64,000 nucleotides of DNA from an uncultured Coriobacteriaceae bacterium (GCA_944319885.1 CALUFC010000001.1:186001-250000), one strand, 5' to 3'; shown: positions 8,249 to 16,772, numbered from the stretch's first letter. Translations and numbers: made by a program. The notes: generated by a model from the letters alone, not told the origin.

Positions 8249-10270
8249 ATGCACGGAGATACCATCCTGCTCATGACATTCGTATTCGCGCTCGTGGCCG
8301 CGTTTGCCGGCGGACTCGCCGCGCGCGCCCTGCGCCTGCCGCCCATTGTGGGCTATCTGGTGGGCGGTATGGTGGTGAGCCCGTTCACGCCGGGTTTCAT
8401 TGGCGATTCCGAGGCGATGAACCAGCTGGCCGAGGTGGGCGTGATGTTCATGATGTTCAGCACCGGCCTGCACTTCTCGCTCAAAGACCTCATGGAGGTC
8501 AAGGGCATCGCCGTGCCCGGCGCGGTGCTTCAGATCTGCGCGGGTACGCTGGCGGGGTTTGCGCTGTCGCAGGCGTTTGGCTGGTCGGTCGAGGCGGGCG
8601 TCATGCTGGGCCTTTCGGTGAGCATCGCCTCCACGGTGGTCCTCATCAAGAACCTCACCGACGCCGGGCTCTACCAGAGCCAGGGCGGCCGGGTGGCAAC
8701 GGGCTGGCTCATCGTGGAAGATCTGGCAACGGTGGTCATTCTCGTGGTGCTGCCGGTGGTATTTGGTCCGGGCGAGACCACAGCCGCTGCGCTGGCGGCA
8801 GGCCTTGCCGAGGCGCTGGTAAAAACGGTCGCCTTCGTGGTGCTCATGCTGGTTGTGGGGTCGCGGGTGCTTCCTTGGCTGCTCGCCCATATTGCGCGCG
8901 GCTGCTCGCGCGAGTTGTTCCAGCTGGCGGTGGTGGTATGCGCGCTGGGCACGGCGCTCGCCGCCTCGCTCGTGTTCGACCTCTCCGTGGCGCTCGGGTC
9001 ATTTCTCGCTGGCGTGGTGGTGGGCACCTCCAAGCTCTCGCACCGCGTGGCGGCCGAGGCCATCCCCTTCCAAGATCTCTTCTCGATCATCTTTTTCGCC
9101 AGCGTGGGCATGATGGTGAACCCCGCCACGCTTGCCGCGCACCTGCCCGAGCTCGCGGCCATCGTGGCGCTCGTCATGGTGGGCAAAGCGGCCATCAACA
9201 TGGTGCTGGGCGCGTTGTTTGCCGCCGGTGTGCGCACCTCGCTCGTGGTTGCCGCGGGCCTCTCGCAGCTCGGTGAGTTCAGCTTCATCATCGGGCAGAC
9301 GGGTATGGCGCTCGGCGTGCTCACCGCAGATCAGTACAGCCTCATCCTGGGCGCGGCCGTGGTGTCGATCGCGCTCAACTCGTTCGCCTTCAAGCTGGTC
9401 GATCCACTGGCCGAGGCGCTTCGCCGGCATCCCGTGCTGGCTCGTCTGTACGAGCGCGGTGCGCGGCACGTGGGCGAGGCTCCGGTCCATATCGAGGACC
9501 ATGTGGTGGTTGTAGGCTATGGGCACGCGGGTGCCTCGGTGGTCGAGGTGCTCGAGAACGTGGGCGTGCCGTGCTTGGTGGTTGAGCGCGATCTCGCGCA
9601 GGCAGAAGATGCCGAGGCATCCGGTCGCAACGTGCTGCTGGGCGATGCCGCCAACTCCGAGATTTTGAAGCACGCCCACCTCGAAACGGCGCGCGTGCTT
9701 GTGATCGCCATTGCCGCCGAGGGTTCGGCCGAGCTCATCGCCCGCGAAGCCCGCGCGACCTCGCCGGGGTTGCGCATCGTCGCGCGCGCCGAGACCGAAG
9801 ACGGCGTGCGTGCGCTCGTGGAAGCGGGCGTGGACGACTTGGTGCGCCCCGAACTCGAAGGCGGCATCGAGCTCATGCGCCATACGTTGCTCGATCTCGG
9901 CTACCGTCCGCGCCAGATCACCGAGTGGGCCAACGAGCTGCGCGCGAGCGGCTACGAAGCGCTGGAAGACGATGCGCGCCTGGAGCGCCGCCGGGCGGCC
10001 GAGCACCTGCTCGCGTCCCTCTCGGAGATCGACCTGTCGTGGGTGGCGGTGGGCGAGGGCTGTGCTGCCGCCGGCTGCACGTTGGGCGCGCTCGATCTGC
10101 GCGCCGCTACCGGCGCCAACGCCGTTGCGGTGCGCCGAGCCGGCAACGTTGTGCTGTTCGTCGACGCCACGACGCCTATCGAGCCTGGTGACGAGTTGGG
10201 CCTTATCGGCACCGCCGACGAGATCGATGCCGCCCGTGCGCTGCTGGGCGCCGCTACAGCTCGATCGTAA
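8249..10270 (+). CDS. CPA2-family cation:proton antiporter with TrkA-N and TrkA-C domains
   Basis: This 673-residue protein has a Kef/YbaL-like architecture. About 12 transmembrane segments fill residues 1-395, with LRLPPIVGYLVGG near the start and the SVSIASTVVLIKNL and LVFDLSVALGSFLAGVVVG stretches typical of monovalent cation/proton antiporters. A Rossmann TrkA-N domain starts at VVVVGYGHAGASVVEVL (about 417) and a TrkA-C-like domain ends the protein. The family exchanges K+ or Na+ for H+ under nucleotide control. The ATG follows TTGGAGG. The last 17 bp overlap the 3' end of xth on the other strand. Confidence 0.92.
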   Translation: MHGDTILLMTFVFALVAAFAGGLAARALRLPPIVGYLVGGMVVSPFTPGFIGDSEAMNQLAEVGVMFMMFSTGLHFSLKDLMEVKGIAVPGAVLQICAGTLAGFALSQAFGWSVEAGVMLGLSVSIASTVVLIKNLTDAGLYQSQGGRVATGWLIVEDLATVVILVVLPVVFGPGETTAAALAAGLAEALVKTVAFVVLMLVVGSRVLPWLLAHIARGCSRELFQLAVVVCALGTALAASLVFDLSVALGSFLAGVVVGTSKLSHRVAAEAIPFQDLFSIIFFASVGMMVNPATLAAHLPELAAIVALVMVGKAAINMVLGALFAAGVRTSLVVAAGLSQLGEFSFIIGQTGMALGVLTADQYSLILGAAVVSIALNSFAFKLVDPLAEALRRHPVLARLYERGARHVGEAPVHIEDHVVVVGYGHAGASVVEVLENVGVPCLVVERDLAQAEDAEASGRNVLLGDAANSEILKHAHLETARVLVIAIAAEGSAELIAREARATSPGLRIVARAETEDGVRALVEAGVDDLVRPELEGGIELMRHTLLDLGYRPRQITEWANELRASGYEALEDDARLERRRAAEHLLASLSEIDLSWVAVGEGCAAAGCTLGALDLRAATGANAVAVRRAGNVVLFVDATTPIEPGDELGLIGTADEIDAARALLGAATARS

Positions 10271-11108
10271 GCGTGACGGGGCAGTGGTCGCTGCCGAAGA
10301 TGTCGTTGCGGATGCCTGCCGCGCGCACATGGCTTGCAATCGCGTCGCTCACCAGGAAGTAATCGATGCGCCACCCCGCATTGTTCTTGCGGGCGTTAAA
10401 ACGGTAGCTCCACCAGCTGTACGCGCCGGTCTCCTCGGGATGCAGCAGGCGGAACGTGTCGGTAAAGCCGGCGTTCAGAAGCTCGCTAAACTTCGCGCGC
10501 TCCTCGTCGGAGAAGCCGGCGTTGCCGCGGTTTGATTTCGGATTCTTCAGATCGATTTCCTCGTGTGCCACATTGAAGTCGCCGCAGGTGACAACGGGCT
10601 TGCCCGTAGCTTCGAGGGATTTGAGGAAAGCGCGGTAGGCATCGTCCCAGGCCATGCGCACGTCGATGCGTGCGAGCTCGTTTTGCGCATTGGGCGTGTA
10701 GACGTCGACAAACCAAAACCGTTCGAACTCAAGGGCGCAGATACGGCCCTCGGCAACCGCCGCGGCAACCAGCGCCGCGCGGTCGTCGTTTTCGGCGATA
10801 CCGGCGTCTGCGAGCACGGCGGGCGTGAGCAGCTCGTCTGCGCGGCACACCGAAAGCGGCTCTTCACGGCTGAATACCGCGGTGCCCGAGTAGCCCTTGC
10901 GCTCGGCGTGGCTCCAGGTCTGCGTGTACCCGGGGAGCTCGAGCGCTACCTGGCCTTCCTGCAGCTTGGTTTCTTGTACGGCAAGGATATCGGCATCGAG
11001 CTCGGCGACAATCTGGGTGAAGCTCGGGTCCTTCTTGAGGACGGCGCGCAGGCCGTTGACGTTCCATGAGGCAAAGGTATAGGTGCGCTCGGTGCGGGCG
11101 TTGGTCAT
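10254..11108 (-). CDS. xth: Exodeoxyribonuclease III (AP endonuclease)
   Basis: 284-residue exonuclease III-family enzyme of base-excision repair, cutting 5' of abasic sites and trimming 3' blocks. Motifs are FASWNVNGLRA, LAVQETKL, YSGTAVFSR, VDVYTPNAQNELARI, CGDFNVAHEEIDLKNP and the terminal GSDHCPVTLTI with the catalytic Asp-His. The ATG at 11108 (MTNARTERTYTF) follows AAGGAG and is preferred over an upstream in-frame ATG at 11210 that has no site. It converges with the antiporter gene with a 17-bp tail overlap and is divergent from the thiamine operon. Confidence 0.96.
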   Translation of the reverse strand: MTNARTERTYTFASWNVNGLRAVLKKDPSFTQIVAELDADILAVQETKLQEGQVALELPGYTQTWSHAERKGYSGTAVFSREEPLSVCRADELLTPAVLADAGIAENDDRAALVAAAVAEGRICALEFERFWFVDVYTPNAQNELARIDVRMAWDDAYRAFLKSLEATGKPVVTCGDFNVAHEEIDLKNPKSNRGNAGFSDEERAKFSELLNAGFTDTFRLLHPEETGAYSWWSYRFNARKNNAGWRIDYFLVSDAIASHVRAAGIRNDIFGSDHCPVTLTIEL

Positions 11109-11286
11109 CTCGGCTCCTTGGTCGAAGGGTGCGGTGCGTATCGAGGGTGCGGCGCGGCGGCGCATCGGCAGGCGTGCTCGGTGCTGCGCGCAACGGCCGC
11201 TTTGCTGCACGTTTCGTCTATCCTACTCGATTCCTTGGAACAGTTTGGCAACACACCGCGGCACCACAAGCCGCACGTCGCGCCGC

Positions 11287-11296
11287 GTGCTACAAT
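11287..11296 (+). promoter_or_regulatory. Extended -10 promoter for the thiamine operon
   Basis: TGC-TACAAT (-10 at 11291-11296) lies just before the TPP riboswitch. The -35 region has no good match, which fits an extended -10 promoter. Confidence 0.5.
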
Positions 11297-11307
11297 GGCA
11301 CGCGATG

Positions 11308-11398
11308 CAGGGGTACCGCGCGCCGCCCGGCGCGTGGTTGAGAGGGCAGGTGCCCAACCCTTCGAACCTGTCAGTTAACACTGTCGTAGGGAGCATGC
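11308..11398 (+). promoter_or_regulatory. TPP riboswitch (THI element)
   Basis: The conserved blocks are present in order: GGGGTACC, GGTTGAGAGGG, CCCTTCGAACCTGTCAG, TTAACACTGTCGTAGGGAGC. These correspond to the P1/P2 strands, the pyrimidine-sensing CUGAGA-like loop and the pyrophosphate-sensing helix of the thiamine pyrophosphate aptamer. The GC-rich stem GCGCCGCCCGGCGC forms the variable P3a-like arm. It sits about 90 bp upstream of thiM, where thiamine pyrophosphate would reduce expression of the three downstream genes. Confidence 0.93.
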
Positions 11399-11485
11399 TC
11401 GCACGACTCCGGCGCTGCTGACAGACGTGGGATATACCCGCGGCAAGCAGCGCCGTTTTGCGTGCAGCTTCCGGAGAGGAAGACC

Positions 11486-12325
11486 ATGATCGCACAAGAG
11501 GAACTGCAAGGGCAGATCGAGCGGGCCGCGCGCGAAGTGCGGGCCACGAATCCCATGGCAGGGTCGATCACCAACACCGTTACCATCAACTTTGTTGCCA
11601 ACGCGCAGATCGCCGTTGGCGGGTCTGCCGCCATGGTGTACCTGCCCGATGAGGGCGAGTTCTTGGCGGCAGCGGGCGGCGCCACGTATATCAACGTGGG
11701 CACGCTGTTCCCCATCTATGAGGAGACGCTGCCCCGCACGGCGAAGAAGCTTGCCGAGCTGGGCAAGCCGTGGGTGCTCGATCCGGTTGCCATCGGTATC
11801 GGTGAGCTGCGCACGCAGCTGCTCTCGTGCTTCAAGCAATATAAGCCCAGCATCATTCGCGGCAACGCGTCCGAGGTGATCGCGCTGGCGAACCTCTGGG
11901 GGCTTGCGGGCAATGGCGGCGCCTCCAAGGTGCGCGGCGTCGATTCCACCGAGGCGGTCGACGAGGCGCGTGAGGCGGCGGTGGCGCTGGCGCGCTACAC
12001 CGGCGGTGCCGTAGCGGTTTCGGGTGAGAACGACCTGGTAACCGATGGCGAGACGGTGGCGATCAGCCACGGCGGCTCGCCCTTCATGGCGCAGATCACC
12101 GGTTCGGGCTGCAGCTTGGGCGGCGTGTGCGCGGTGTATGCCGCGTGCGCCGAGACCCCGCTTGCGGCGGCGCTCGCCGGCGTGAACGTGTACAACCTCG
12201 CCGGTGCGCGTGCCGGTGCGCGCGTTCAGGCAACCGGCAGCTTCCAGACGGCATTCATCGACGAGCTGTACCTCGCCACGCCCGAGGACATCGCAACGAA
12301 CCCCTTCGATCTCGAGGAGGCATAA
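11486..12325 (+). CDS. thiM: Hydroxyethylthiazole kinase
   Basis: 279-residue ThiM, phosphorylating 4-methyl-5-(2-hydroxyethyl)thiazole for thiamine salvage. Visible are NPMAGSITNTVTINFVAN at the N-terminus, the substrate loop GGSAAMVY, DPVAIG, IRGNASEV and the anion-hole/catalytic ITGSGCSLGG near residue 200 with the conserved Cys. The ATG at 11486 follows GGAGAGGA. It is the first gene after the TPP riboswitch and is 4 bp from the next gene, so the three thi genes form one operon. Confidence 0.96.
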   Translation: MIAQEELQGQIERAAREVRATNPMAGSITNTVTINFVANAQIAVGGSAAMVYLPDEGEFLAAAGGATYINVGTLFPIYEETLPRTAKKLAELGKPWVLDPVAIGIGELRTQLLSCFKQYKPSIIRGNASEVIALANLWGLAGNGGASKVRGVDSTEAVDEAREAAVALARYTGGAVAVSGENDLVTDGETVAISHGGSPFMAQITGSGCSLGGVCAVYAACAETPLAAALAGVNVYNLAGARAGARVQATGSFQTAFIDELYLATPEDIATNPFDLEEA

Positions 12326-12329
12326 GACC

Positions 12330-12665
12330 GTGAACACGCTGGTTGCCGTAGCGATCGCCCCCGTTGGCGTGGGCGACGAGCTGGTGGAGTATGTGTCGGA
12401 AGTCGTCCGCGTGATTCGCGCGTCGGGCTTGCCCTCGCGCACTAACTCGATGTTTACCGAGATTGAGGGCGACTGGGACGAGGTCATGGCGGTGGTGAAA
12501 GAGGCCACCGCGGTGCTCGCGGATCGCGGCATCCGTACCGAGGTGGTGCTCAAGGCCGATATTCGCCCCGGCTACGAGGGTATGATGGAGCGCAAGGTGC
12601 GCGTGGTGAACGAGACGCTCGGCGAGGACGTCGCCGTGACGCCCGTCGCCGATGCGTCGGTATAG
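12330..12665 (+). CDS. MTH1187/YkoF-type thiamine-binding protein
   Basis: A small 111-residue protein with the pattern of the UPF0045/thiamine-binding family: LVAVAIAPVGVGDELVEYVSE, IRASGLPSRTNSMFTEIEGDW, and ADIRPGYEGMM. Family members adopt a ferredoxin-like fold and some (YkoF) bind thiamine or its pyrimidine part. The GTG at 12330 follows AGGAGG by nine bases. Its place between thiM and thiE under a TPP riboswitch supports a role in handling thiamine or HMP rather than a transport ATPase role. The exact ligand is not shown by sequence. Confidence 0.8.
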   Translation: MNTLVAVAIAPVGVGDELVEYVSEVVRVIRASGLPSRTNSMFTEIEGDWDEVMAVVKEATAVLADRGIRTEVVLKADIRPGYEGMMERKVRVVNETLGEDVAVTPVADASV

Positions 12666-12681
12666 GAAATGGAGCGATCAC

Positions 12682-13371
12682 ATGAGCATGCGCGATTCGT
12701 TGGATATCTCTGCCTACCTGGTACTTGGTCCCGAGAATACGCTGGGGCGTCCGGTGGGCGACGTAGTGGCGGCGGCGATCGACGCCGGGTTTACCATCGT
12801 GCAGGTCCGCTCGAAGGTGCTGGGCGCGCGTGACCTCATGGCGTGTGCCGCCGAGGCGGCCCGTGCCATCGAGGCGGCCGGTGTGCAAGATCGCGTGCCG
12901 CTGCTGATCGACGATCGTCTTGACGTGGCGCTTGCGTGCCGCGACGCCGGCATCAAGGTCGATGGCGTGCACGTTGGGCAAAGCGACGTGCCCGTTGAGA
13001 CCTGCCGTAAATACCTTGGCGAGGACGCCATCGTGGGTCTCTCTGCCGCGGCGCACGAGATGCGCCGCTACATCGAGACGGCCGACATGAGCCAGGTTGA
13101 CTACCTGGGCGTGGGTCCGCTGCACGAGACTGCCACCAAACCCGACTGCGGTCTGGACGACGACGGCAAGATCATCACCCGCAGCCTCGAAGAGCTGGCC
13201 GATCTGCACCGCGTGAGCCCCAAGCCCATCGTGGTGGGCGGCGGCGTGAAGGCGGCCGATCTGCCCGGCCTTGCCAAGACGGGCGTCGAGGGCTTCTTCG
13301 TGGTTTCCGCTGTGTGCGGCGCGGATGATCCGCGTGTTGCCGCAGCTGAGCTTGTTGCCGCGTGGAGGTAG
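12682..13371 (+). CDS. thiE: Thiamine-phosphate synthase
   Basis: 229-residue TIM-barrel enzyme that couples HMP-pyrophosphate with thiazole phosphate to give thiamine phosphate. Marks are AAIDAGFTIVQVRSK, PLLIDDRLDVAL, DGVHVGQSD, GLSAAAHE, DYLGVGPLHETATKPD (the pyrophosphate/thiazole loop) and PIVVGGG. ATG 12682 follows a GGAG site; an in-frame ATG at 12652 overlaps the preceding gene and is less likely. No thiD or thiC occurs in the window, so the HMP kinase must be elsewhere. Confidence 0.95.
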   Translation: MSMRDSLDISAYLVLGPENTLGRPVGDVVAAAIDAGFTIVQVRSKVLGARDLMACAAEAARAIEAAGVQDRVPLLIDDRLDVALACRDAGIKVDGVHVGQSDVPVETCRKYLGEDAIVGLSAAAHEMRRYIETADMSQVDYLGVGPLHETATKPDCGLDDDGKIITRSLEELADLHRVSPKPIVVGGGVKAADLPGLAKTGVEGFFVVSAVCGADDPRVAAAELVAAWR

Positions 13372-13645
13372 CGTAGGCTCGTAGGCTGGCTGCCGCCGTT
13401 GCATTTCTGTATGGCTAAGCATCTCCGAGCGAGAGGGCTTGCATGGCCCGCAATCGCAAGCAGCGGTCTAGCACCTTGGACCTGAACGGCTATACGACAG
13501 CGTCGACCGCCTGCTCTGTGTGGGGCAGACGGTCGCTTGCTATATATCGTTCATTTCGATGTGCAACAATACAGCAGTAGCGACGTCGACACATTGACCC
13601 GCAAGGCGCTTTGAGGCGGGCCATGCCGCAGGCTGGGAGGTTGGT
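13372..13645. other. Intergenic stretch thiE-sirtuin
   Basis: 274 bp without a gene I can support. A short open frame on the minus strand (13490-13675) has no family resemblance. I see no RNA gene. A small stem (CTGCTCTGTGTGGGGCAG) near 13510 lacks a U-tract. Confidence 0.4.
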
Positions 13646-14401
13646 ATGGTGGGAAGAGGAATCAGCAATCCGCATGAGGCGGCAAGCGAGCTTGCTCGAC
13701 TATTTGATACGCACAGTCATGCCGTGTTCTTTGGCGGCGCAGGTGTTTCTACGGCAAGTGGGATCCCTGATTTCCGCAGTGTCGACGGACTGTATCAGCA
13801 GCATTTCGATTATCCGCCCGAGGTGATGCTGTCCCATTCGTTCTACCAGACGCATCCGGCTGAGTTTTACACGTTTTATCGGGAGCGCATGATTGCACCC
13901 GATGCGCTGCCCAACCAATGCCACAAGAAGCTCGCCGAGCTCGAACGCGCTGGCAAGTTGGACGCGGTGGTTACGCAGAATATCGACGGGCTGCACCAGA
14001 TGGCGGGGAGCCAGCGCGTTTTCGAGTTGCATGGCTCGGTGCATCGCAATATCTGCCAGCGTTGCGGGGCGACCTACGATGCGAGCTGGATTCTTGCCCG
14101 CGAGCATGAAGACGAGCGTGGCGTGCCCGCATGCCCAGCCTGCGGCGGCACCATCAAACCCGATGTGGTGCTCTACGAGGAGCCGCTTAACGAGGAGGTT
14201 CTTATGGGCGCGGTTGAAGCCATTGCGCGGGCGGACGTGCTCATTATCGGCGGCACGTCGCTCGTGGTGTATCCAGCGGCGGGGCTCACGCAGTATTTTC
14301 GGGGCGATCAGCTTGTCATCATCAATCGGGATCCCACGCCGCAGGATGCACGTGCGGATCTCTTGATTTCCTGCGATATCGCCCAAGCGTTTGCATTCTA
14401 G
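13646..14401 (+). CDS. Sir2-family NAD-dependent protein deacylase
   Basis: 251-residue sirtuin that removes acyl groups from lysines using NAD+. Motifs: FFGGAGVSTASGIPDFRS (NAD-binding), VVTQNIDGLHQMAG, FELHGSV with the catalytic histidine, a Zn site formed by CQRC and CPAC, then PDVVLYEE and GGTSLVVYPA. The ATG follows GGGAGG. The gene is alone between thiE and folP. The last 42 bp of the coding region contain a 22-bp sequence that is repeated exactly 352 bp downstream, beyond repeat element A copy 2. Confidence 0.96.
   Translation: MVGRGISNPHEAASELARLFDTHSHAVFFGGAGVSTASGIPDFRSVDGLYQQHFDYPPEVMLSHSFYQTHPAEFYTFYRERMIAPDALPNQCHKKLAELERAGKLDAVVTQNIDGLHQMAGSQRVFELHGSVHRNICQRCGATYDASWILAREHEDERGVPACPACGGTIKPDVVLYEEPLNEEVLMGAVEAIARADVLIIGGTSLVVYPAAGLTQYFRGDQLVIINRDPTPQDARADLLISCDIAQAFAF
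14360..14381. repeat. 22-bp direct repeat, left copy (inside sirtuin gene)
   Basis: CTCTTGATTTCCTGCGATAT plus CG, identical to 14712-14733. The pair encloses repeat element A copy 2. Neighbouring bases differ, so the match is confined to 22 bp. Confidence 0.85.
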
Positions 14402-14443
14402 CGGGTGCCGCCGCTCACTTTTCCTTGAAAAACCGCTCATAAG

Positions 14444-14645
14444 TGTCATTTAGTTCAGATTCCGGAGGAGCGGGCCAGGGGTGGGGCGGCTTTAAGCTTG
14501 CTGAGGCAAATTGAAAAGCGTATATATCTATAAAATATAGTTGTATACGTTATCTATTGGGAGCAAATCCTAATAATCGCATGCTCACAGCCGCATGCGC
14601 CCCTCCAAATCCTCTCATCTACTCCGGAATCTGAACTAAATGACA
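14444..14645. repeat. Symmetric repeat element A, copy 2 (202 bp)
   Basis: The left end (14444-14467) and right end (14622-14645) carry the same perfect 24-bp inverted repeat as copy 1 and extend one more matching base outward. The centre (14519-14549) is an imperfect palindrome with 14-base arms (12 of 14 matching) around AAA, the same plan as copy 1 but different sequence. Outer arms of the form TTGAAAAA...GC occur beyond both ends. The interior is not otherwise alike between copies. The conserved parts are therefore the ends and the central dyad, not the filler. Confidence 0.85.
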
Positions 14646-14711
14646 CCAGCGGGCGCATTTTGAGAAAAAAGTTCACGTGAAGCACTGAGACAAGCGCTCA
14701 CAAGGCGTCGG

Positions 14712-14733
14712 CTCTTGATTTCCTGCGATATCG
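14712..14733. repeat. 22-bp direct repeat, right copy (upstream of folP-folK)
   Basis: Exact copy of 14360-14381. It lies 67 bp beyond the right end of element A copy 2 and about 150 bp before folP. Confidence 0.85.
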
Positions 14734-14766
14734 AGCGGGCGCGATCGCGTGCGCGGGGTATCTGGA

Positions 14767-14772
14767 TACAAT
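14767..14772 (+). promoter_or_regulatory. Likely -10 box for folP-folK
   Basis: GATACAAT at 14765-14772 contains TACAAT and lies 110 bp upstream of the folP start. No convincing -35 box is seen. Confidence 0.4.
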
Positions 14773-14881
14773 AAGGGAGCGATTTCTTTGGGCTGGCGAC
14801 TGTTGGCGGGCTGGAGCGCGGCTTTGCCGCGCGGCGCGCGCCCGCGCTCCGCGCGCGGTTGCCGTCTGACATAAGGATAGG

Positions 14882-16603
14882 ATGCACATGGCTCACGACA
14901 CCAAAACCTGGCGCTGCGGAAAGCATACGCTTACGTTTGATCGTCCGCGCATCATGGGCGTGCTCAACGTCACGCCTGATTCGTTCAGCGATGGCGGCAA
15001 GCACTTCGATCCAGATAGCGCGATCGAGCATGGTCTTGCCATGCTCGATGCCGGTGCCGACATCATCGACGTGGGCGGCGAGTCAACGCGTCCCGGTTTC
15101 ACGCCGGTTTCTGCCGACGAAGAGGCCAAGCGCGTGCTGCCCGTGGTGCGTGCGCTTGCACAGCATGGCGCTGTGGTTTCGATCGACACGCGCCACGTGG
15201 AGGTGGCAAAAGCTGCGGTTCGCGTGGGCGCCTCGATCGTGAACGATGTCACGGGCTTCACCGACCCCAAGATGGTCGAGTTTGTGAAGAGCAACAATTG
15301 CGGCGTGATCATCATGCACGCAGGCGAGCTGTCCGAGCCCGCGCGCACCCACACCGCGGTGCAGCTTGACACCTCAGCCGCTGCGTTCGTGGCGGAGCGC
15401 GCTCGCGAGGAGGCTGCCGGCAAGGCGCGGAGCGGTCGGCTTGGCCGCAATAACCTGCTGGGGGAGCGAAAGCTCGCTGGCGGTGTGGTGCAGCCCGCCC
15501 TGCCTTTCGCGGATGTCCCCAACGGCTCCGCTGCGCCGGAGGCAGAGGCGAAGAAAGCCGAGCAAGAGGCTGCGAACGCCGTCGAAGCCCCGGCATCCGA
15601 AGAGGCTCGGGCAACAAGCGCCGACACCATTCCCTCCAACGATGAGCTCGCGGCCATCATGCGTCGCGCAAACAAGCGCGAAGGCGCGTATGTGAGCACC
15701 TCGCAGCTGCGCCGTTTCACGCTGCCCGATTCCGCGCCCATCATGCGGCGCGTTATGGGGTTCCTGTCCGATCAGGCCCGCTCGCTCATCCATGCGGGCG
15801 TCGAGCGCGACCGCATCTGTATCGATCCGGGCGCGGGCTTCGGCAAGTCTGCCAACGAGGACATCATCATCCAGCGCGAGACCGCCAAGATGGCATCGTT
15901 GGGTTATCCGCTCGTGTGCGCTGTGTCGCGCAAGCGTTTTGTGGGCACGGTTTCGGGCGTCGAGGACCCCGCTGCGCGCGACGCTGCCACGTTCGGCGTG
16001 TGCCTCGGGGCTATCGAACACGGCGCGAACATCGTGCGCGTGCACGATGTTGCCGGCTTCGCGCAGTTCCTGAACGGATATTGGGCTGTTGCGCGCCCGC
16101 AGCCACGCCGCGCGTTCGTGGCGCTCGGCTCGAACATGGGCAAGCGCCTGGACAACATCCGCGCCGCACGCGATCTCATTGCCGAGATTCCGCTCACCTG
16201 CGTTTCCTCCTGCTCGCGCATCTACGAGAGCGAGCCTGCCTACGAGCTGCGCCAGGATGCCTTTGCCAACGCCGTGATCGAGATCAAGACCGAGCTGGCG
16301 CCGCTGGTGCTGCTCGATGAGCTGCTTGCCGTCGAGAACCGCCTGGGTCGTAACCGTACCAAGAGCGCCAAAGCCAACGGGCCACGTGTGATCGACTGCG
16401 ACCTGCTGTGGATGGATGGCGAGATCCACGGTGGCAACAAGCTGCGCCTGCCGCATCCCAAGCTGGGGGAGCGCGATTTCGTGCTCGTGCCGCTCGAAGA
16501 CCTCATGCACGATCCGGCGCGTTTCTTCCGCTACGAGGGTGTGAACGTGCTCGAGCCGGAAGACCGCGTGGGGCATATCGTCTCCGAGCTGGGCTCGCTG
16601 TAG
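14882..16603 (+). CDS. folPK: Dihydropteroate synthase - HPPK fusion
   Basis: 573-residue fusion of two folate enzymes. Residues 1-150 and about 282-405 form the DHPS TIM barrel (MGVLNVTPDSFSDGGK, GADIIDVGGESTRPG, VSIDTRH, IVNDVTGF, CIDPGAGFGKS, SRKRF, RVHDV). Residues 410-573 form 6-hydroxymethyl-dihydropterin pyrophosphokinase (AFVALGSNMGKRLDNI, VSSCSRIYESEP, GPRVIDCDLLW, PHPKLGERDFVLVPL). Between VIIMHAG (145) and LPDSAPIMRR (281) lies an insertion of roughly 130 residues rich in Ala, Glu and Lys, in a loop that is normally about 25 residues. ATG 14882 or 14888 may start it, after AAGGA. No folB or folE is nearby. Confidence 0.93.
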   Translation: MHMAHDTKTWRCGKHTLTFDRPRIMGVLNVTPDSFSDGGKHFDPDSAIEHGLAMLDAGADIIDVGGESTRPGFTPVSADEEAKRVLPVVRALAQHGAVVSIDTRHVEVAKAAVRVGASIVNDVTGFTDPKMVEFVKSNNCGVIIMHAGELSEPARTHTAVQLDTSAAAFVAERAREEAAGKARSGRLGRNNLLGERKLAGGVVQPALPFADVPNGSAAPEAEAKKAEQEAANAVEAPASEEARATSADTIPSNDELAAIMRRANKREGAYVSTSQLRRFTLPDSAPIMRRVMGFLSDQARSLIHAGVERDRICIDPGAGFGKSANEDIIIQRETAKMASLGYPLVCAVSRKRFVGTVSGVEDPAARDAATFGVCLGAIEHGANIVRVHDVAGFAQFLNGYWAVARPQPRRAFVALGSNMGKRLDNIRAARDLIAEIPLTCVSSCSRIYESEPAYELRQDAFANAVIEIKTELAPLVLLDELLAVENRLGRNRTKSAKANGPRVIDCDLLWMDGEIHGGNKLRLPHPKLGERDFVLVPLEDLMHDPARFFRYEGVNVLEPEDRVGHIVSELGSL

Positions 16604-16772
16604 CCAGAGGCCAGTGAGTGGCGGGTGGCAGCGCATCGCCCGCCCACGGTCACCGAGAAGCTCCCGCCCTTTACCGAAGCGCCCTCGCGCGGTGTGTCTG
16701 CCGGGGGAAACTGAATGCATGCAGCTTTCTCCGCCGCACTGGCATGTGCGGTTTTCAGGCGAGGTGACCCGT

